In this document: piece after piece, positions 14,481 to 17,528 of the stretch
Layout of the letters: each line of letters opens with the position of its first letter
Position numbering within the stretch: the first letter of the stretch is position 1
Assembly: GCA_964485635.1 (NCBI GenBank)
Contig: CAZAJS010000020.1
Location: forward strand, 1-17,528
Direction: 5' to 3'
DNA: 17,528 nt
DNA from: CAZAJS01 sp964485635
Lineage (GTDB): Bacteria; Pseudomonadota; Gammaproteobacteria; Francisellales; Francisellaceae
The notes under the pieces: model-generated
Database searches by the model: none
Told to the model about the DNA's origin: nothing
The model's input: only the letters and a program-made list of their open reading frames with translations
Position numbers and translations under genes: made by a program

Positions 14481-14801
14481 GTGCTTTTTGCCTCCCGAAC
14501 CCAAAAAACTTCAGGATTTGGTCTGGTTGAAGTGATTATTGGGGTAGGGTTAATTGTGTTTGTTGTGGCATCATTTATGGTTGTGATGCTAAGAAGTATT
14601 CGAGCATCAAGGTATAATCAATCATATGTGGAAATTAACTTAGTGCTTGACAATCGTGTTGCGGAAAGTCGGATTACGGGCAATGCCATTGATACGTCAG
14701 ATTTGCCAAGCTGGCAGCTAAGCTTGCAAGATAATGTCTTTGAAGCTCGAAATGAAAATGAAGATATGACGGTCACAAGAACAGTATTCCATGGGGCTTA
14801 A
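14481..14801 (+). CDS. PilV-like type IV minor prepilin
   Basis: A 106-residue prepilin, first gene of the pilin operon. The N-terminus carries a type III prepilin signal: a 12-residue polar leader ending in Gly, then FGLVEVIIGVGLIVFVVASF, with cleavage between Gly12 and Phe13 and the conserved Glu at mature position 5 (Glu17). The hydrophobic helix is followed by a RSIRASRYNQSYVEINLVLDNRVAE segment and a short globular region. This resembles PilV/GspI minor pilins, but at 106 residues it is shorter than PilV (about 150-185) and has no cysteine pair. The GTG start at 14481 has AGGGA 6 nt upstream. It would be processed by PilD and sit in the pilus-priming complex. Confidence 0.75.
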   Translation: MLFASRTQKTSGFGLVEVIIGVGLIVFVVASFMVVMLRSIRASRYNQSYVEINLVLDNRVAESRITGNAIDTSDLPSWQLSLQDNVFEARNENEDMTVTRTVFHGA

Positions 14802-14803
14802 TC

Positions 14804-15730
14804 GTGATACATCATAAACCTTATGATAAGCAACGTGGCGTGTTATTGGTTCAATTATTAGTTGGGATTGCCATCGGTGTATTTACGGTGACAATGTCAG
14901 TGGCCTTGTATTTTGATATTATGCGTCAGTATACAAAAACCATTAATAAATTTGTCTATACCACCAATGTTGGAATTGTTCAGCAACTATTTAAAACCAG
15001 TATTAACCAAAGTGGTCTGCCAGGTGGATTTGCACTTGGCCAATGGGTAGAGGGAACGATACAACCTAATGGTATTGCGCCAATCAATATCTTTAATTAT
15101 GCGCCGATTTATGCAACGAGTCAGATGGCAAATGCGGATTTAACTAGTGGTAAAACCGCTAATACAGATGTGCTGATGGTTCAAGGCATTAATCGATATA
15201 TGACGACCAATGACCCCATTGCTGCGGCTGATACTCAGATTGATATTGGATTTGCCGTTCGAGCTAATCGATTATTAATGCTCATGACACCGTCATTGGC
15301 CTCAGCATCCCTTGTGGCTACTAGTAGTGATGAAAATAATGGAACAGTTGAGCTTCAAAGTGCACCAAATCATGATTTTCCTGTGGATAGTTTTTTAGGG
15401 CGCTACTATTTAAATGTTTATTATATCGCACCAACTGGAGAGCAAGATAACCAAGGCAATGCTATTGATGCTTTATATGAACGTCATATATTTGGCACAA
15501 GCGCAAATCTCCAGCAGACCTATCCCATTATCAATCATGTATCGGACATGCAAATTCAATATTACACCGATGATGGTGGTTGGCAAGCCGTACAAGCCGA
15601 TAATGATCAAGCATATCGTAATCAATGGTATCGATTAGTCAAAGGGTTACGGTTTACCGTGACAATGGATCGTGGTGATGGTTCAGAAAATTTTGATATT
15701 GTCATCCCAATCCGACGTAATTTAACCTAG
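14804..15730 (+). CDS. PilW-like type IV minor prepilin
   Basis: A 308-residue prepilin-like protein. The leader ends in QRG at residues 10-12, then VLLVQLLVGIAIGVFTVTMS forms the hydrophobic helix. Cleavage would fall after Gly12; mature position 5, normally Glu, is Gln17. Length and layout fit PilW: after the helix, a segment with LFKTSINQSGLPGGF, then a long beta-rich domain, with a C-terminal LRFTVTMDRGDG...IVIPIRRNLT strand pattern as in PilW proteins. The GTG start lies 2 nt after the PilV-like stop, with GGGG in the end of that gene, so translation is probably coupled. It would be an accessory subunit of the minor pilin tip complex. The PilW name rests on layout and neighbours, since the head domain is divergent. 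Confidence 0.7.
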   Translation: MIHHKPYDKQRGVLLVQLLVGIAIGVFTVTMSVALYFDIMRQYTKTINKFVYTTNVGIVQQLFKTSINQSGLPGGFALGQWVEGTIQPNGIAPINIFNYAPIYATSQMANADLTSGKTANTDVLMVQGINRYMTTNDPIAAADTQIDIGFAVRANRLLMLMTPSLASASLVATSSDENNGTVELQSAPNHDFPVDSFLGRYYLNVYYIAPTGEQDNQGNAIDALYERHIFGTSANLQQTYPIINHVSDMQIQYYTDDGGWQAVQADNDQAYRNQWYRLVKGLRFTVTMDRGDGSENFDIVIPIRRNLT

Positions 15731-15786
15731 ATTCATGGACATTAAATGCCTTATTATATAATTCAACGATTTAATTGATATTGATC

Positions 15787-16599
15787 ATGAGCTTGAAAAC
15801 AACACAATCATCGTCTTTTTTGAAACAGCAAAAAGGACATATTATTATTTTTGCCTTAATTATTGTTGCCGCGGTAACAATATTGTGCTCAAGCTTGCTT
15901 TATATTGTCCAATCAACCGCACAAAAAGGCCATGCTCTTTATTATAACAGTCAAGAACAATCCTTGATGGATACGCAAATGACCGGCGAGTTAAGCGGAT
16001 TTATCAATAAAAATATTGCTTTTGAAACATCCGTTTTTCCACAAAAAACAGCCCATATCAATGATACTGATTTGACGCTTGATCGTCTTTTTAAGTCCTA
16101 TCGATGGGACAACATTGATTTATATCATCCGATTGCCATTGGGTATTTTAAGGCAGATTTAACTTTGGAACCAACGAAAGGGCGTGTTAAACACTATCAA
16201 TCTGTGATTAATTTGCCGGTTTGGTCTGGTTTAATGAATCAAACGACAGATGCGGTTCCTATGATTGTTCCGGCGGTCCATGTCAATACATTAACCTCGA
16301 GTCAAACAGATGAGAATGAACAATTAGATAATACAAAAGTTGGCCAGGTAGGCAGATTTGCCATTCATAATGCCACCTTAGCGTATCAGACTTTTGATGG
16401 AAAAACGGCGAGTACCAGTTTACCCGATACAAATGCCGGCCCATGGCATTTACAGGTTGGCTGGGTATTAGATAGTGGTCATTGGCAAGCTTATTTAATG
16501 ATTTTTAATGCGGCTGAAGCAAAAGTCAGCAATATTAGTTTAAAAAATTTGCAAAAACCAGATTTAACGACGTTAGTCTGGTCGGTATTAATTCATTAA
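15787..16599 (+). CDS. PilX-like minor pilin, first tandem copy
   Basis: A 270-residue protein. A 17-residue polar leader ending KQQKG is followed by HIIIFALIIVAAVTILCSSL, a hydrophobic helix like that of PilX/GspK-type minor pilins (leader ending in Gly before a helix without Glu5; position 5 is Phe). The rest is a soluble domain with no family I recognise; it contains LTLDRLFKSYRW, a NLPVWSG segment and a GPWHLQVGWVLDSGHWQAYLM segment near the end. The full length aligns by eye with the next gene. Start: ATG 15787; a TTG four codons earlier (15775) is open. There is no clear Shine-Dalgarno site. A TATAAT at 15757-15762 without a good -35 lies upstream, within the 56-nt gap after the PilW-like gene. 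PilX by position and N-terminus; the head domain is not recognised. Confidence 0.65.
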   Translation: MSLKTTQSSSFLKQQKGHIIIFALIIVAAVTILCSSLLYIVQSTAQKGHALYYNSQEQSLMDTQMTGELSGFINKNIAFETSVFPQKTAHINDTDLTLDRLFKSYRWDNIDLYHPIAIGYFKADLTLEPTKGRVKHYQSVINLPVWSGLMNQTTDAVPMIVPAVHVNTLTSSQTDENEQLDNTKVGQVGRFAIHNATLAYQTFDGKTASTSLPDTNAGPWHLQVGWVLDSGHWQAYLMIFNAAEAKVSNISLKNLQKPDLTTLVWSVLIH

Positions 16600-16731
16600 C
16601 TGATCATTGTACCATCACGCTTAAACCATTTTTAAAGAATCCTTTTTTAAAATGTAAATTAGAATTGAACTGATTGGTCATTTTATGATAAATTAACTTA
16701 TCGTCGAATATTAAAAATATGGATATTTTCA

Positions 16732-17528
16732 TTGAAGCATTTTATCAAACGTCAACAGGGGCATGTGATTATTATTGCTCTGATTGTTGTTGCTGCTGTC
16801 ACGGTATTAGCCTCTAGTTTACTCTATGTGGTGCAAACCACAGCACAACAAAGCCGAGCGCTTTATCAAGGCAGTGACCAACAAGCATTAGCCAGTACGT
16901 TTATCTCTAATGAATTATCAGATTTCATTCCTGAAAATATTCCATTTAATACCGCCGTTTTTGAACAAAAAACAGATCAAGTCAATGGGGCAAGCTTAAC
17001 ATTAGATCGATTATTTAAACGTTATCAATGGCTGGGTAATAATTTATATCATCGCAGTGTCAGTGGTCGTTTTATTGCCGATTTAACGGTTACACCCGAT
17101 CAAGGAATCATACAAGAATATCAAGCAATCGTCGATTTACCAGCATGGGTTAATACACGGAATCAGCCGGTTGACTTTATTCCTGTTATGGTCCCTAGTG
17201 TCAACATTACTCAATTAGATGCGGCTCAAGTCAATGCAGATGATGCGTTGAATAATATTACGGTGGGGCAGATTGGTCACTTTCAAGTCAATGGTGAGAC
17301 CTTAGAGTATCAGTCGATTGACAATCAAACTGTAACAGCAAACTTGCCTGCTGCAGGGGCAGAGCCGTGGCATTTAAAAGTTGGCTGGTCACTACAGGAT
17401 GGGGATTGGCAAGCTAATTTATTGATTTTTAATTTAACTGAAGCTCATGCTACAGAGGTGAGCTTAGAGGATTTACAAGCACCTAATTTAGATACAATTA
17501 ATTGGGAAGCGGTCATTGTACAACAAGG
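16732..17528 (+). CDS. PilX-like minor pilin, second tandem copy, 3' end outside window
   Basis: A frame open from a stop at 16666-16668 to the window edge; at least 265 codons. The only plausible start is TTG at 16732 (LKHFIKRQQGHVI...); an ATG at 16719 is out of frame. It begins with a leader ending RQQG, then HVIIIALIVVAAVTVLASSL, and follows the first copy throughout: LTLDRLFKRYQW against LTLDRLFKSYRW, then LPAW for LPVW, VGQIGHF for VGQVGRF, EPWHLKVGW for GPWHLQVGW. Position 5 after the putative cleavage Gly is Ile, not Glu. A 132-nt gap separates the copies, with a weak promoter-like pair (TTGAAC at 16665, GATAAA at 16687) and a near-perfect 7-bp inverted repeat (16685-16704). Whether it is translated from the TTG is uncertain, but conservation supports a real gene. 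Confidence 0.65.
   Translation, partial: MKHFIKRQQGHVIIIALIVVAAVTVLASSLLYVVQTTAQQSRALYQGSDQQALASTFISNELSDFIPENIPFNTAVFEQKTDQVNGASLTLDRLFKRYQWLGNNLYHRSVSGRFIADLTVTPDQGIIQEYQAIVDLPAWVNTRNQPVDFIPVMVPSVNITQLDAAQVNADDALNNITVGQIGHFQVNGETLEYQSIDNQTVTANLPAAGAEPWHLKVGWSLQDGDWQANLLIFNLTEAHATEVSLEDLQAPNLDTINWEAVIVQQ

Overview
The window is a stretch of bacterial chromosome, AT-rich by eye, with tightly packed genes and no gene-free gap over 300 bases (the largest are 3094-3325 and about 10782-11002). LptF/LptG, HolA, RsmD, QueG, ElbB and type IV pilus minor pilins point to a gammaproteobacterium. A free-standing Mip/FKBP N-terminal domain resembles the Francisella FipA protein, so a Francisella/Fastidiosibacter/Piscirickettsia-like lineage is possible; this placement is inference and weak. 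No tRNA, rRNA, CRISPR array, insertion sequence or prophage gene was seen.

Layout. (1) 1-3093, minus strand: the start of holA (DNA polymerase III delta, cut by the window edge), a small exported FKBP_N-domain protein with its own terminator, a DUF4282-type membrane protein with a near-consensus promoter, and queG (last step of queuosine synthesis). (2) 3094-4998, plus strand: an intergenic region with a perfect 15-bp palindrome and a possible 27-codon leader ORF, then lipA (lipoyl synthase) and elbB in one probable operon. (3) 5064-10781, minus strand: a complete Mrp/Mnh cation/proton antiporter operon, mrpA(B)-C-D-E-F-G, with mrpA and mrpB fused (group 2 type), overlapping ATGA junctions and one good promoter upstream. 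(4) 11003-13750, plus strand: lptF-lptG (lipopolysaccharide export permease) and rsmD (16S rRNA methyltransferase). (5) 13733-14383, minus strand: a PAP2 phosphatase whose 3' end overlaps rsmD. (6) 14481 to the window end, plus strand: a minor pilin locus with a PilV-like gene, a PilW-like gene and two tandem paralogous PilX-like genes, the second cut by the window edge.

Most genes are housekeeping or envelope functions. The Mrp complex would exchange cytoplasmic Na+ (or K+) for H+; LptFG would pull LPS from the inner membrane; the PAP2 enzyme may remove phosphate from undecaprenyl pyrophosphate or another lipid; the pilins would seed pilus assembly. The least ordinary parts are the minor pilin locus (duplicated PilX-like gene; three of four prepilins lack Glu5), the catalytic-domain-less Mip protein, the lipA leader region, and the back-to-back promoters between the PAP2 gene and the pilin operon.
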